From contig OZ037767.1 in the NCBI GenBank assembly GCA_964035545.1, positions 16,793,581-16,853,580 on the forward strand: DNA of 60,000 nucleotides, in the 5' to 3' direction. The translations under genes and the position numbers were made by a program. The notes beneath the pieces were generated by a model, which saw only the letters and a program-made list of their open reading frames with translations, did not search any database and had not been told where the DNA came from. Position 1 is the first letter of the stretch. Every line of letters begins with the position of its first letter. Source of the stretch: Bugula neritina (taxonomy: Eukaryota > Bryozoa > Gymnolaemata > Cheilostomatida > Bugulidae). Shown in pieces: positions 42,701 to 53,540 of this stretch.

Positions 42701-45700
42701 GCCCGTGATAATATACTTGACCTCTACACATAATATACTTGACCTCTACACATAATATACTCGACCTCTACACATAATATACTTGACCTCTACACATAAT
42801 CACGGGCTTTCCATGTACCGATCTGAGAAATGTGCTCAGATCGATCGTTTTTCCATGAGAGTGTCAGATCGATCTTGCGAAGTTGCCTCCTCTTAAGTCA
42901 AGGATACTTTAAAAGTATAATTTGTTCACCTATTTGAGTGATTAAAGCTACTACTGTTGAAAACAAGATGGTCGTAGTCTAAAATTTAATCCCAGCTATA
43001 AACTATACGCAGCAAAGCTTTCAGTGTATGATAATTTGGCCAATTTAAAATAATTAATTTTAATTTTTTAGCTTGACAGCTTATATAAAATCAATGGCTA
43101 TCTTGCAGATTATTAATAAACTTACAGGACTGTTAGGCTTAAAATTACAAAGAAAATAGCTAATGAAACTAAGTTTTAATAGTCATTTAAATTCAATTTA
43201 AATTCTCCCATTTTTTTACCTTCTACTGCATATAATTGAGTTTTCTTAATCATTGTACTGAAAGTCAAAGTTTTGGTACCTGAAAATGTGGCTATCATAA
43301 CTGTTTAATCCTTTGCTTAGTAATTATCAATAAGTTATCATTTTTATTAGCAGACAACATTGTAGCGCGCAGTCTTTTTCTACTTCTCAGATCGATCTGG
43401 CGTCTTTCCATGGTCTTATTGACATGAGATCGATCTGAGTTCGAGCTCCACAGACCGACCAGCTCAGATCGACGGAGATCGATCTTTGGCGTCTTTCCAT
43501 GGATCGATCTCGCTAAGATCGATCTGAGATCGGTACATGGAAAGCCGGTGAATATACTTAACCTCTACACATAGTATACTTGACCTCTACACATAATGTA
43601 CTCGACCTCTACACATAATATACTTGACCTCTACACATAGTATACTCGACCTCTACACATAATATAGTTCTGTGATATTCATAGACCCGGATTGCACGAG
43701 CAGTACACAAAGTGGTTAGTCAATTACTGGTACCTGAAAACGGCGCCCCCTCCAACTGTAGACTGGATGCAGTGGTACTCTGAGGCTACAGATTCGCTCT
43801 CTGTTATGTATAGAGATGACAGCTGTGTGCTCTTCCAGTGTCTCTGCATCATTCTCCCCCAGGTGACCCTCTCAACTCACTCTATACGCTCCTTATACCC
43901 TCATCCTCTCCTCCCCCTCGTATAGTCATGTGAGAACTGTGTGCTGTGATTTTATTATACCTAGTACCGAGGGTGTAGCTTCAGGTTTACCTTTCACAGC
44001 TTGAGACGGGGGCTGTGTGTGACGCCGCAGATTCTATGTTAGCTAAGATAGAGGAAGAGAGCAACAACTCCCACTACCTTCCGCTAGTCACCAGTCTGGT
44101 AGAATGTCTGTTCTCAGTGCGTCTACTGCAACGTGATGAGGTGTGGCCTACTCTGTCAAAGGTTAGCGTAGCTTTTCATTAACTTTCACATACTTTTCAT
44201 CATATGTGTCTTTTATGGGGAGTTCACTGTTCTGTATTATTATAGGTGTTCACTGTAATGTTGTGTTACAGGTGTTCACTGTACTATATTATTACAGGTG
44301 TTCACTGTACTATATTATTACAGGTGTTCACTGTACTATATTATTACAGGTGTTCACTGTACTATATTAACACAGGTGTTCACTGTACTATATTATTACA
44401 GGTGTTCACTGTACTGTCTTATTATAGGTATTCACTGTACTGTCTTATTATAGGTGTTCACTGTACTGTTTTATTACAGGTATTCACTGTACTGTCTTAT
44501 TGTAGGTGTTCACTGTACTATATTATTACAGGTATTCACTGTACTGTACAGTCGAGCTGAAGAAAAGCCGGGTGTAGCAAACATTCTTAGCCGTCAAATT
44601 CACCGTCTCGTCTGCTCCCACAGCATGACGGTATCTCTCCTCTCTCATTGGCTGGTACAGCTCGCTATGTTTGGCCCGATTCACAACAAAGCGCACAGGT
44701 TTGCTAGCTGAAAACACAGTTTGATGAGCAACATGAGTATTTATAGCTGTTGGTAAAAGTTGTAATACCTCTCTATAGCCATATTATATATGATTACAGT
44801 CGAAGTCCTAAGCATCCTTGATAATGTTGATGTAGGGGTTGTATCTACTGTAGGACTGTTGAAGATGCGTTCACCTTCTTAGAGGAAACGCGAGTTCTCA
44901 CTGAAGCTAAGCTCTCTGCGGGAGAGAAAAGGTGAGAAATGAGGGCGCTACAGGGTACGTATCCTCACCTGCCCTCGGGACGGGGGGGGGGGTTATGTTG
45001 GTATAATAAATACTCTTTATGCTAAAGGCAGTAGAAAGCTCCCCATATACATGGTTTGATGTATATAACTTGGAGTTGTGCTCCCCCAGCCCTGCCAGAG
45101 TGAGAAAACTCATAACATATTATGTAGAGTTGGGTGGGACATATCCGACCATGAAGTGAGGGTGTTGGCCGTAGAATCAGTCATCTGTCTGTGTGAGAAC
45201 TCCCCTGCCCTCTACGCTACTCTGCATGACATACTAGGAGAGATCAGTGAGGCTTACCACAGCCTTCTCGCTGTCAAGTGTTACAGTAACTTTCCCAACG
45301 CTGTCTCCCATCGGCAGCGACACAGACTACTCTGTCTCCTTCTCTCTCTCCTCTCTTCTGCTGCCAAGGTCAGGGGTTACTGCTGCTCTAAACGATATCC
45401 TCCTTCTTTTTGATTTGTTAATTTAATTTTTTTGTGAATTGTAAAACCAGAATCTCTGTCTTTAGTTTATATAACTTGTAACACAGCGTGCTGCATAGTT
45501 TCTTGTAATGGAGTGTGTGTGAGGGACGTCAGCTTTCAGCCCCTCTTTTCTCTCGCAGGAGACTGAGATACAGGCTGAGCTGCTGTCTTTTCTCAAGTCT
45601 GGTCTACAGAAGGAACTGCAGCCTTCGTGTAGACATCAGTTGGAGTGGGTGTTCATATATCTCATGAGGTCGTCCCCTCAGCTCATAGGAACTTGGCTTA

Positions 45701-48700
45701 TTGAGCAAATGGAACCCGGGCTAGTATGTATTGGCATTGTATACCAGTGGTTCTATGATAATATGGTGTGGTATAATCTAGTGTAATATCGTATAGTATA
45801 ATATAATATAATATAGTATAATATAATATAGTATAATATAATCTAGTATAATATCGTATAGTATAATATAGTATAATATAATCTAGTATAATATCGTATA
45901 GTATAATATAGTATAATATAATATAGTATAATATAATATAGTATAATATAATATAATATAGTATAATATAATATAGTATAATATAATATAGTATAATATA
46001 ATATAGTATAATATAATGTAATATAGTATAATATAATATAGTATAATATAATATAATATAGTATAATATTATATAGTATAATATAATATAATATGGTATA
46101 ATATTATATAATCTAGTGTACTATGGTATAGTATAATATGTTCTATTATATGTAATAAAAGACACATAAAGTACCTAAAATTGTTTCAGCTCACCACAGA
46201 AAAGGCGTCCTATGTGTGCTCCATGTTCTGTATTGCCTCTCATGTGTGTGATCACCAGGTGAATAATAGCAGTCAACTTCAACAGGTATGACCTTCTGTA
46301 TGACCTTCTCACCTCTACATGACCTCACACCTACATGACCTTCTCACCTTCACCGGCTTTCCATGGACTGATCTCAGATCGATCTCGGGGAGATCGATCC
46401 ATGGAAAGACGCCAAAGATCGATCTCCGTCGATCTGAGCTGGTCGGTCTGTGGAGCTCGAACTCAGATCGATCTCAAGGCCATAAGACCATGGAAAGACG
46501 AAAGATCGATCCGAGAAGTAGAAAAATACTGTGCGCTACAATGTTGTCTGCTAATAAAAATGATAAACTTTTTGATAATTACTAAGCAAAGTATTAAATA
46601 ATTATGATAGCCACCTTTTTAGATGCCAAAACTTTGACTTTCAGTACAATGATTAAGAAAACTCAATTATATGCAGTAGAAGGAGGAAAAAATGGGAGAA
46701 TTTAAATTGAATTTAAATGACTATTAAAACTTAGTTTCATTAGCTATTTTCTTTGTAATTTTAAGCCTAACAGTCCTGTAAGTTTATTAATAATCTGCAA
46801 GACAGCCATTAATTTTATACAAGCTGTCAAGCTAAAAAATTAAAATTAATTATTTTAAATTGGCCAAATTACCATACACTGAAAGCTTTGCTGCGTATAG
46901 TTTATAGCTGGGATTAAATTTTAGACTACGACAATCTTGTTTTCAACAGTAGTAGCTTTAATCACTCAAATAGGTGAACAAATTATACTTTTAAAGTACC
47001 CTTCACTTAAGAGGAGGCAACTTCGCGAGATCGATCTGACACTCTCATGGAAAAACGATGGATCTGAGCACATTTTTTAGATCGATCTGAGATCGGTACA
47101 TGGAAAGCCCGTGTTTTACTTCTTACTTCTGTATGACCTTTTCACTTTAATATGACCTTCTCACCTTAAGTTTTCTGACAATATATTGCATTCGGTAGAT
47201 CCTATTAAGATATTCAGTTTCATATGAATCTGTTTTACTAACTTTTGTGTTCTGTGACCAAATGTTACTAAAATTCTCACCCCTTTGGCATGTTACTCTG
47301 CACTATGTATTCTCTCCTGTGTTTTGGGAAGATAATTGTTTCCAAATGAATTTTAGCTCGATATCATCCAAAGTATCCTCCCGTTGATTACCCCCTGGGG
47401 CATGTCCAGCAAGTTCCACATGAGGATACACGCTCAGGCCACCCTACTCAAAATCTGGCAGCATGCTAAGGATTGTGGGCTAAGAGAAGAGTTGTCTTCT
47501 TCTTTCCCCTTACTCAAAGCTAATATGGAGTTTGCAATGCTGAGCGGGTATGAATTTTATATTCGCAGAAGTTTTGGATACTTATATAGACATGTATTGG
47601 TGCAGTTACTCTAGCTAGTCTCCTGCTAAGATTATTATGTGAAATTGCAACGAACATCGCAATTCATTGCGGTTGCATTACTATTAGTTATATTATGTGT
47701 ATATATATATTATATTAGTTATATTATGTGTATATATATATTATATTAGTTATATTATGTGTATATATATATTATATTAGTTGTATTATGTGTATATATA
47801 TATTATATTAGTTATATTATGTGTATATATATATTATATTAGTTATATTATGTGTATATATATATTATATTAGTTATATTATGTGTATATATATATTATA
47901 TTAGTTATATTATGTGTATATATATATTATATTAGTTATATTATGTGTATATATATATTATATTAGTTATATTATGTGTATATATATATTATATTAGTTA
48001 TATTATGTGTATATATATATTATATTAGTTATATTATGTGTATATATATATTATATTAGTTATATTATGTGTATATATATATTATATTAGTTATATTATG
48101 TGTATATATATATTATATGGTACACTAACTGTTGTGTCAAGTATATATCATACGATACTTATATCACTTCCCATGACCCTTGTTTGTAGTACTGCTACTG
48201 AGAAGAACTCTCGAAAACTTCTGGAGAATTTCTTTTACTTCAAATTTGATGCAGTTAAAGACTGGAGCTTAGAGGTCAGTGCATGCTGTACATGTTCTGT
48301 TGTATATATTAGTGTAGAGGTCAGTGCATGCTGTATGTTCTATCTGTACTGTATAGTGGTTAGTATTGTTACTGTACTACTGAACTCATCATCTCGTTTG
48401 TATTGAAGGCTATATTCAGTCTGTGGCCCCGTCTTCTTTCAATGGCAGATGGGGAGGCTATTCCCTACTGCCTTTTTGGACAAAAGACTAAGCAAGCTGT
48501 GCCAGAGTTGTGTTTTCACACAGAGCTGAGGACATGTGACCCTGGAACATGGCATGTCAAGGTCAAAGAAGGAGGTGAGACTGTCTAGTAGTTATGATTA
48601 CTAGTACTACTACTAGTACTATTACTACTACTAGTAGTAGTAGTAATAGTACTAGTAGTAGTACTAGTAGTAGAAATAGTACTACCAGTATTACTACCAG

Positions 48701-50238
48701 TAGTACTACTGCTATTAGTATTAGTAGTAGTACTAGTACAGCTACTACTACTCGTAGTAGTAGCTGTACTAGTACTACTACTAATACGGTTACTACTCTT
48801 ACTGCTGCTACTACGAGTAATAATTGCCGGAGTGTTGGTGTAAGTGGTAGTAGCACTAGCAGTACTAACAACTCGTACTGTTACCACTACATCATCTCAT
48901 ATAATTGTGCTTCCTTTTGGCAGATAATGAAACTGAAGGTAGTTTCACAGACATACAGAGAAAAATTTCAACATGGCGGACCATCAACCCATCACTGGAC
49001 TGTTTAGAAGAATTTCCAGCTAATCAGAGCATTAGGAAAGATGGGTTGATTCTGGTAACCTCCCTCATTGAGAAACTGCCAAACCTGGGAGGTAACATGT
49101 CTTTTTTCACCCCATAGTCTAGTGTATATCTACTCTATTACTCATCTATAGTCTAGTATCTATCTACTCTATTACTCACTCTATAGTCTAGTATCTATCT
49201 ACTCTATTACTCACTCTATAGTCTAGTATATATCTACTCTATTACTCATCTATAGTCTAGTGTATATCTACTCTATTACTTACTCTATAGTCTACTATTT
49301 ATATTATATTACATGACTGACATTTTAGGTTTATGTAGAACTGCCGAAATATTCGGGGTACAGGAAATGGTTGTGAATAATCTGAAGTTGATACAAGACG
49401 CCAACTTCCTGTCTACGTCAGTGACTGCTCATCAGTGGATTTCTATGAAACAAGTGAGGCATTTGTTGACATATTATATACTGCAGAGTAAAAACTAGCC
49501 ACAGGTGTTATTCTCACTGCTAACATGAGTATTGTTTTAGGTTCCTGCGCACTGCCTCCCACAGTACTTGAACGCGATGAGAGAAGAATATGACTACACC
49601 ATAGTTGCTCTGGAGCAGACCACCAACAGTAAACCACTAACTCACTATAACATGCCAGCTAAGACTCTCCTACTTCTCGGGTACAATTTCACTGTTCAAG
49701 ATTATGAGTTTTCTGCTGCTTTAAACAGCCGTTATCCATCTTGTTTGTTGGTTGACAATAACTAGATGCCATTAGTCTCTAAATTGTCTGTAGCTATCAA
49801 CAGTTTTGATGAAAAATATAAGTTCTTTGTTAGATCTATTTACATGTACAAGTTTGTGATAAATATATTCCAGTTGAACTTATCCTTTGCTCTGGTGTCC
49901 ATACACAGAAATCTGATCAGCAATGTAAAGCTTACTTATATTTGCTTTAAATTCTACCTTTCTAAACACCTAACTTAGAATGTCACTTTTGATGCTTGGC
50001 CTCCTTATAAGCCTAAGGGCTACCAGTTGAAAAAGTTAACAAAATTTGACTATTGTATTTTAGCAATGAGAAAGAAGGAATTCCTGCAGAGCTCATACAG
50101 CTAGCTGATGTCTGCGTAGAAATACCACAACAAGGAATTATTCGCTCTCTTAATGTTCATGTCAGTGGAGCTCTTTTAATATGGGAGTACAGAAAGCAAC
50201 GTCTGTTCGAACAGGAAGTTAGTGCAACAACCTCATGA
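36799..50238 (+). CDS. TARBP1: tRNA 2'-O-methyltransferase TARBP1 (SpoU/TrmH family)
   Basis: Relative of yeast Trm3, which methylates the 2'-O of G18 in tRNA. Exons: 36799-37434, 37605-37799, 37954-38008, 38226-38371, 38761-38914, 39064-39332, 39591-39750, 39829-40148, 40493-40633, 41753-41868, 43685-43862, 43985-44161, 44532-44698, 44854-44931, 45128-45368, 45559-45723, 46190-46285, 47357-47547, 48190-48274, 48409-48574, 48924-49091, 49329-49453, 49541-49680, 50064-50238; 4344 nt, 1447 aa. The first ~1200 residues are Leu-rich, helical-repeat-like. The C-terminal SpoU knot domain shows motif 1 ([19 protein letters not shown] with the catalytic Arg), motif 2 ([16 protein letters not shown]) and motif 3 ([19 protein letters not shown]). 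The start is at AAAGATGGCGC. Exon 17 could instead end at 46258, in frame. Confidence 0.94.
38520..38735. repeat. AT-rich repeat (tatagtgtaatagtgtatat units)
   Basis: Irregular higher-order repeats in the TARBP1 intron before the exon at 38761. Confidence 0.75.
39291..39450. repeat. 50-bp tandem duplication of TARBP1 exon end plus donor
   Basis: The last 42 exon bases (39291-39332, ending aacctatgtcag|gtatta) are repeated without a mismatch at 39341-39382. They recur in shortened form at 39391-39425, each copy followed by gtat, and a fourth partial copy begins at about 39434. Confidence 0.95.
40205..40355. repeat. About 15-bp repeat (ctctctgcatatata)
   Basis: About ten imperfect copies in the TARBP1 intron after the exon ending at 40148. 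Confidence 0.85.
40665..41727. repeat. 22-bp minisatellite (gttatatgatgagtagagtaat), about 48 copies
   Basis: A highly homogeneous array filling almost all of the TARBP1 intron between 40633 and 41753. Variants include atcagtag and aatattat. Confidence 0.98.
41919..42707 (+). mobile_element. CACSGG-type MITE, copy 1 (789 bp)
   Basis: Begins CACCGGCTTTCCATGTACCG and ends with its inverse, CGGTACATGGAAAGCCCGTG. Subterminal DNA is packed with AGATCGATCT palindromes and further ccatggaaag segments. The interior is AT-rich and non-coding. It is flanked by ATA on both sides (41916-41918, 42708-42710). The CAC terminus and 3-bp duplication would suit a CMC (CACTA/Chapaev)-type or similar transposase, but the superfamily is not proven. 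Confidence 0.85.
42801..43550 (-). mobile_element. CACSGG-type MITE, copy 2 (750 bp, inverted relative to copy 1)
   Basis: Same family, with ends CACGGGCTTTCCATG and CATGGAAAGCCGGTG. The internal landmarks (gaggcaact, ttaaattgaatttaaa, gacaacatt) occur in reverse order to copy 1. It is flanked by AAT on both sides (42798-42800, 43551-43553). Confidence 0.85.
44225..44545. repeat. 26-bp minisatellite carrying a TARBP1 3' splice site
   Basis: About twelve copies of ttattacag|gtgttcactgtactata. The exon starts at 44532 as attacag|GTATTCACTGTACTGTACAG, so each unit repeats the acceptor and roughly 16 exon bases. Each AG|GT could read as an acceptor or a donor. Confidence 0.93.
45780..46130. repeat. 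tataatataatatag repeat
   Basis: AT-rich array of 15-20-bp units in the TARBP1 intron before the exon at 46190. Confidence 0.9.
46351..47113 (+). mobile_element. CACSGG-type MITE, copy 3 (763 bp)
   Basis: Same family and orientation as copy 1, with ends CACCGGCTTTCCATGGACTG and CGGTACATGGAAAGCCCGTG. Flanks are CTT and TTT, an imperfect duplication. Short ORFs in its GC-rich left end are shadows. It lies in the TARBP1 intron between exons 46285 and 47357. Confidence 0.85.
47693..48118. repeat. 31-bp minisatellite (tatattagttatattatgtg...)
   Basis: About 13 near-identical copies with an alternating TA core in the TARBP1 intron before the exon at 48190. Confidence 0.95.
48264..48335. repeat. 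Duplicated TARBP1 5' splice site (about 45 bp apart)
   Basis: The exon end TTAGAG|gtcagtgcatgctgta at 48274 recurs as tgtagag|gtcagtgcatgctgta in the intron. Confidence 0.8.
48590..48895. repeat. (ACT/AGT)n trinucleotide tract
   Basis: Interrupted tract in a TARBP1 intron, similar to 8946-9150. Poly-Ser/Thr ORFs on both strands are artefacts. Confidence 0.9.
49118..49300. repeat. About 33-bp repeat (tctactctattactcactctatagtctagtatcta)
   Basis: Five copies in the TARBP1 intron within the SpoU domain, between exons 49091 and 49329. Confidence 0.88.
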
Positions 50239-52498
50239 CACAATGCATTATTGTCATTTCTAGAATGAAGGCAAATAAGAATTAAGCAGCAAAAGTGTTC
50301 TAGTCAACACTCACCTGTAGTAATATCGGTATGGGGCTCTAAAGAACACTGTTTTTATTGATTCGTAGAATGATTCTGTCAAAAGACCAATGAGATCATA
50401 TTTATCATGTCATTTTATTTTGGTAATAAATCATATCACAAAAATTTTGATAAAATAAGTCAATATTATATTTTTATTTTAAAAATGGCAATAACAGTAT
50501 CCAGGAACTAAGTTACTTCATATTGAAACAACTAACAAATTGCCAAACATCATTTTTTACCTACGCAATTATTATAAGGATTACACATATTTCTTTTTTA
50601 CATTTAAATTGTATAGTAAGCAGGTATCACATATAATATTTAGTCGGACCATGTAGCTCTCATTCCTATGATAGTATTTTATTAATGAAAAGAGAATAAT
50701 AAAACGCTTCCGCCTCAATATGAGCAATTTAAAACATTGAGAAGTGTGCTTAATTGCACCGAAATATTTATATTCAAAAACCTGCTAACTTGAAACTTTA
50801 GTCTGCTACATGAAGCCACTACAAACACAACATAAATTTTTAGTTGCAATTACTCTTCAATGATCAGTAGCTTATGAGCAGAGTTTTGGGGAGGCAGAAC
50901 TAGCAGCTAGCACATCGTTTTGGGCAGCACTTTTTTAAAAATCTTAATTCAAACTATCCAGTGCTTGCTGGTAAATGAAGGAAGAAGGTATGATGAAGGG
51001 CTTTGTGTGTCGTCATGCCACCAGCAGTTGAAGGACCTTCAAAGAATAGAAGACTAAAAATTTAGCAGATTAACATTAGAAGTCATGTAGAGAAAGTGAT
51101 GCAGGGAATATGAAACATTCAGGTTCATCAACAATGTTGTCACAGTTTCATTATTTTTTGAGCTATGTATTACAAATATACAGGGTTTAACAATAAAAGA
51201 TGGGGTACAGCTACATGTAAATAGAAAAACGCATCAACTATATATAATACAGTTCAATTGGTATATATAGCAAAATATTCACAACTTAAAATATAACTTT
51301 TAATTGGCTTTAGTTTTGGTATATTGTATTATATTAATGAGCCCATTGGGGAATATTACCTCCTGTGTTTGTGTGCGTGTGGGTGTGTTTGTGTGTGTGA
51401 GTTCGTGAGTGTGTGTGTGCAGGCGTGGATATATGAACAAGTTTTGCCACCGAGATTCAAACCAGTGTGTGCATATGCTCACTTAAGGAACTTTCAATGG
51501 TGTGTAAGCACAAACGATACAAAAACAAACAAAATTTTAAACTAAATTATTCTATCACAACAATCTGAAGAGTATATGCACTATCACAAGATTATGTTGT
51601 TATACGAAACAGAGCTGTAGTCAAATAGATAATCGATTATATGTAATTTTATCCAATATAGTACAATTCAATAATATGACTACTCCATTTTGTAATTAGG
51701 TATAAAAACTTTGAGTTCCAGTTGTTTACACACAAGAACTGCAGAAATAGAGAAAAATACCCCTTAATGTCAAGATAGTAGAGTTGTTTACCAAGTGACA
51801 GTGGTAACAACCACAATGAGTCATACATGTATTGAAATAAGTAAAGGACCCTTCAAAATCAAAGTTTGGCAACTATAAATTGTCAATTAACTACCACTAA
51901 GAAAAAGCAAACCAACAAAAGCTTAGTAAGTATACATTTGGAACACAAGTAAAAAAAACAATGAGTACACTGTAGGTAAACTAGAAAATAGCCATTAGTT
52001 TTCCTTGCTATCTGATATCTAACATGCCCTAGTATGGTGGACCAATCATCAATTTTAACAACTTTAAAAGCAGTTTTTGAATTTTGTTTCATGGTTCTTA
52101 ACTTTGTATGTTAAACAACTAAAAATAACCAGCATTTTATACTTTGTATTACAGTCTTAATGATCATACTGAGTCAGCTTTATACCAATACATATACGAA
52201 TATTTGGTACTAGCTACTGCTTATAAATTACAAAAGCTAATTTTATCTTGCAATATTATCTGTAAAGCTTTTTTCTTGAGCTAGACTGGGCTTGGGGATC
52301 ACACTTCCTTTGGGCCGGGGTTAGTGCCTGTTCCACCACTAGTTGTAAATTGCAAATTCAATTGCAAAGCTAAAATGACTCAGCTTGACTCAGCTATATA
52401 GCTAGCTACTGTTACCTATTAAGCTCTCACATTATTTTGAGCTAATATATTAATCAGTATCCTACTAGGCATAGACCTACAAGGTAGCTGGAATATAA
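50239..52498. other. Intergenic region between TARBP1 and the LTR element
   Basis: No gene was seen. A poly(A) signal AATAAA at 50425-50430 probably ends TARBP1. A short GT-rich stretch is at 51367-51420. A locally GC-rich patch at 52285-52345 could be a transposon relic but has no recognisable ends. Confidence 0.55.
50425..50430 (+). terminator. Poly(A) signal AATAAA, probable TARBP1 3' end
   Basis: AATAAA 187 bp after the TARBP1 stop codon. Confidence 0.45.
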
Positions 52499-52691
52499 TG
52501 TAGCTGATAGTATTAGCAGGTTAGCAGACGCTAACTAGACGTCATTGGAAACCGGACTGACTCGCCTTACCAGCGATCGGATTAACGACCAGCCTACCAG
52601 CTGGCTTGGAAACTAGACTACGGAAACAAGTAAACCACGAGGAACCGGCACTCTAAAACTGACTGTCAAGTAAGTCGGACGTTATATTACA
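52499..52691 (+). repeat. Probable 5' LTR of a Mag-like Ty3/gypsy element
   Basis: The right boundary is firm because the sequence ...ttatattaca is followed directly by the primer-binding site. The left boundary (TGTAGCTGA at 52499) is a guess from the TG..CA rule and gives a short LTR of about 193 bp, as is usual for Mag relatives. Other TG starts at 52261 and 52344 are possible. The partner LTR lies outside the window. Confidence 0.5.
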
Positions 52692-52709
52692 TGGCGCAGT
52701 CGGCAGGAT
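52692..52709 (+). other. Primer-binding site complementary to tRNA-Ser
   Basis: TGGCGCAGTCGGCAGGAT is complementary to an 18-nt tRNA 3' end, ATCCTGCCGACTGCG plus CCA, that fits eukaryotic serine tRNA. tRNA-Ser priming is known for Mag-lineage Ty3/gypsy elements. It starts immediately after the LTR. Confidence 0.85.
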
Positions 52710-53106
52710 ACTGACAGTCGAGAGCAGCAGAGAGATCATCAGTAATAGAGGAGAGTTTATTCAGAGAGATTAAAATAACAATTATTTGAGGAGTAACGAG
52801 TGAGAGTATAAATAAGAGTTAAGGCTATTTAGAGATATCGTGAGGGAGAGTGATTTCATTTTGATTTTGATTTAGAGTTTGAGGTGATGGTGAGAGTTGA
52901 GGAGTAGATTGTATTTAGAGTAAAATTTAGAGAAGTGGTTAGTGGGATATCGTTATTATTATTCGTAATTCAGTTAAAATATTAAATTTGATTAAATTAA
53001 ATTTAATATTAGGTATAAGGATTAACTAAGTATTATTGAGCTTTCTGATACTGATAGTGATAATTAAAATTTTAAATTTTATTATCGCGCTCACGTTCAG
53101 ACCATA
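52710..53106 (+). other. Leader of the LTR element
   Basis: Purine-rich untranslated leader between primer site and gag start codon, with many GAGAG tracts. No ORF or splice signal was called. Confidence 0.6.
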
Positions 53107-53118
53107 ATGGCAACTAAC
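53107..53118 (+). pseudogene. gag: gag start (first codons), severed by the LINE insertion
   Basis: ATGGCAACTAAC follows the leader and then breaks into LINE sequence. The gag frame resumes at about 56353. Removing the LINE would place both pieces in one frame. The short stub is recognised by position and frame only. Confidence 0.6.
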
Positions 53119-53120
53119 AA

Positions 53121-53540
53121 ATAAAAAATCTTAGAAATGATTTATCAACTGAAAACAGAGCGAAGAATGTCATCATATTTGGCATTAATGAGGGTGAATC
53201 ATCCCCTGCTGACACAGTCGAACTGGTAAATTCTATGATTTCTGAGTGTAGTTTTATGTTTAATGCCACAAAATCTAATACTATTAGACTAGGGGCTAAA
53301 AAAGTAGATAAACCTCGACCTGTTAGACTCTCACTTGACTCAGAGTTTGACAAGTGGGAACTTTTAAAACGTATCAACAATCTCAAAGTACCAGGTACTT
53401 TTGCACGCCTAGACTTAACTAAAGAAGAGCAAAACAAGGATTTTCAGTTGAGACAACAGTTAAGAGACGTAAGAAAACAGGATCCTCTAAGCACATACAA
53501 AATACAGAAAAACCAAATAGTCAAAATATCTACAGATTAA
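53121..53540 (+). pseudogene. LINE ORF1 protein, N-terminally truncated
   Basis: Open from the LINE's left edge to TAA at 53538-53540, about 139 codons. It shows KNVIIFGINEGE (RRM-like start), RPRPVRLSLDS-like KPRPVRLSLDSE, LTKEEQNKDFQLRQQLRD and KIQKNQIVKI, the RNA-binding ORF1 pattern of non-LTR elements. The start is missing because of 5' truncation, the usual result of incomplete reverse transcription. Confidence 0.8.

Larger units (their letters stand above)
41869..43684. repeat. 22-bp repeat (ataatatacttgacctctacac) interrupted by two MITEs
   Basis: Array remnants at 41869-41918, 42708-42800 and 43551-43675 form the background of this TARBP1 intron. Both MITE copies inserted into repeat units. 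Confidence 0.9.

Noticed and set aside
46319-46601. Two 88-residue ORFs at the MITE copy 3 left end
   Set aside because: They overlap in different frames inside a MITE whose palindromes create open frames; no domain was seen.
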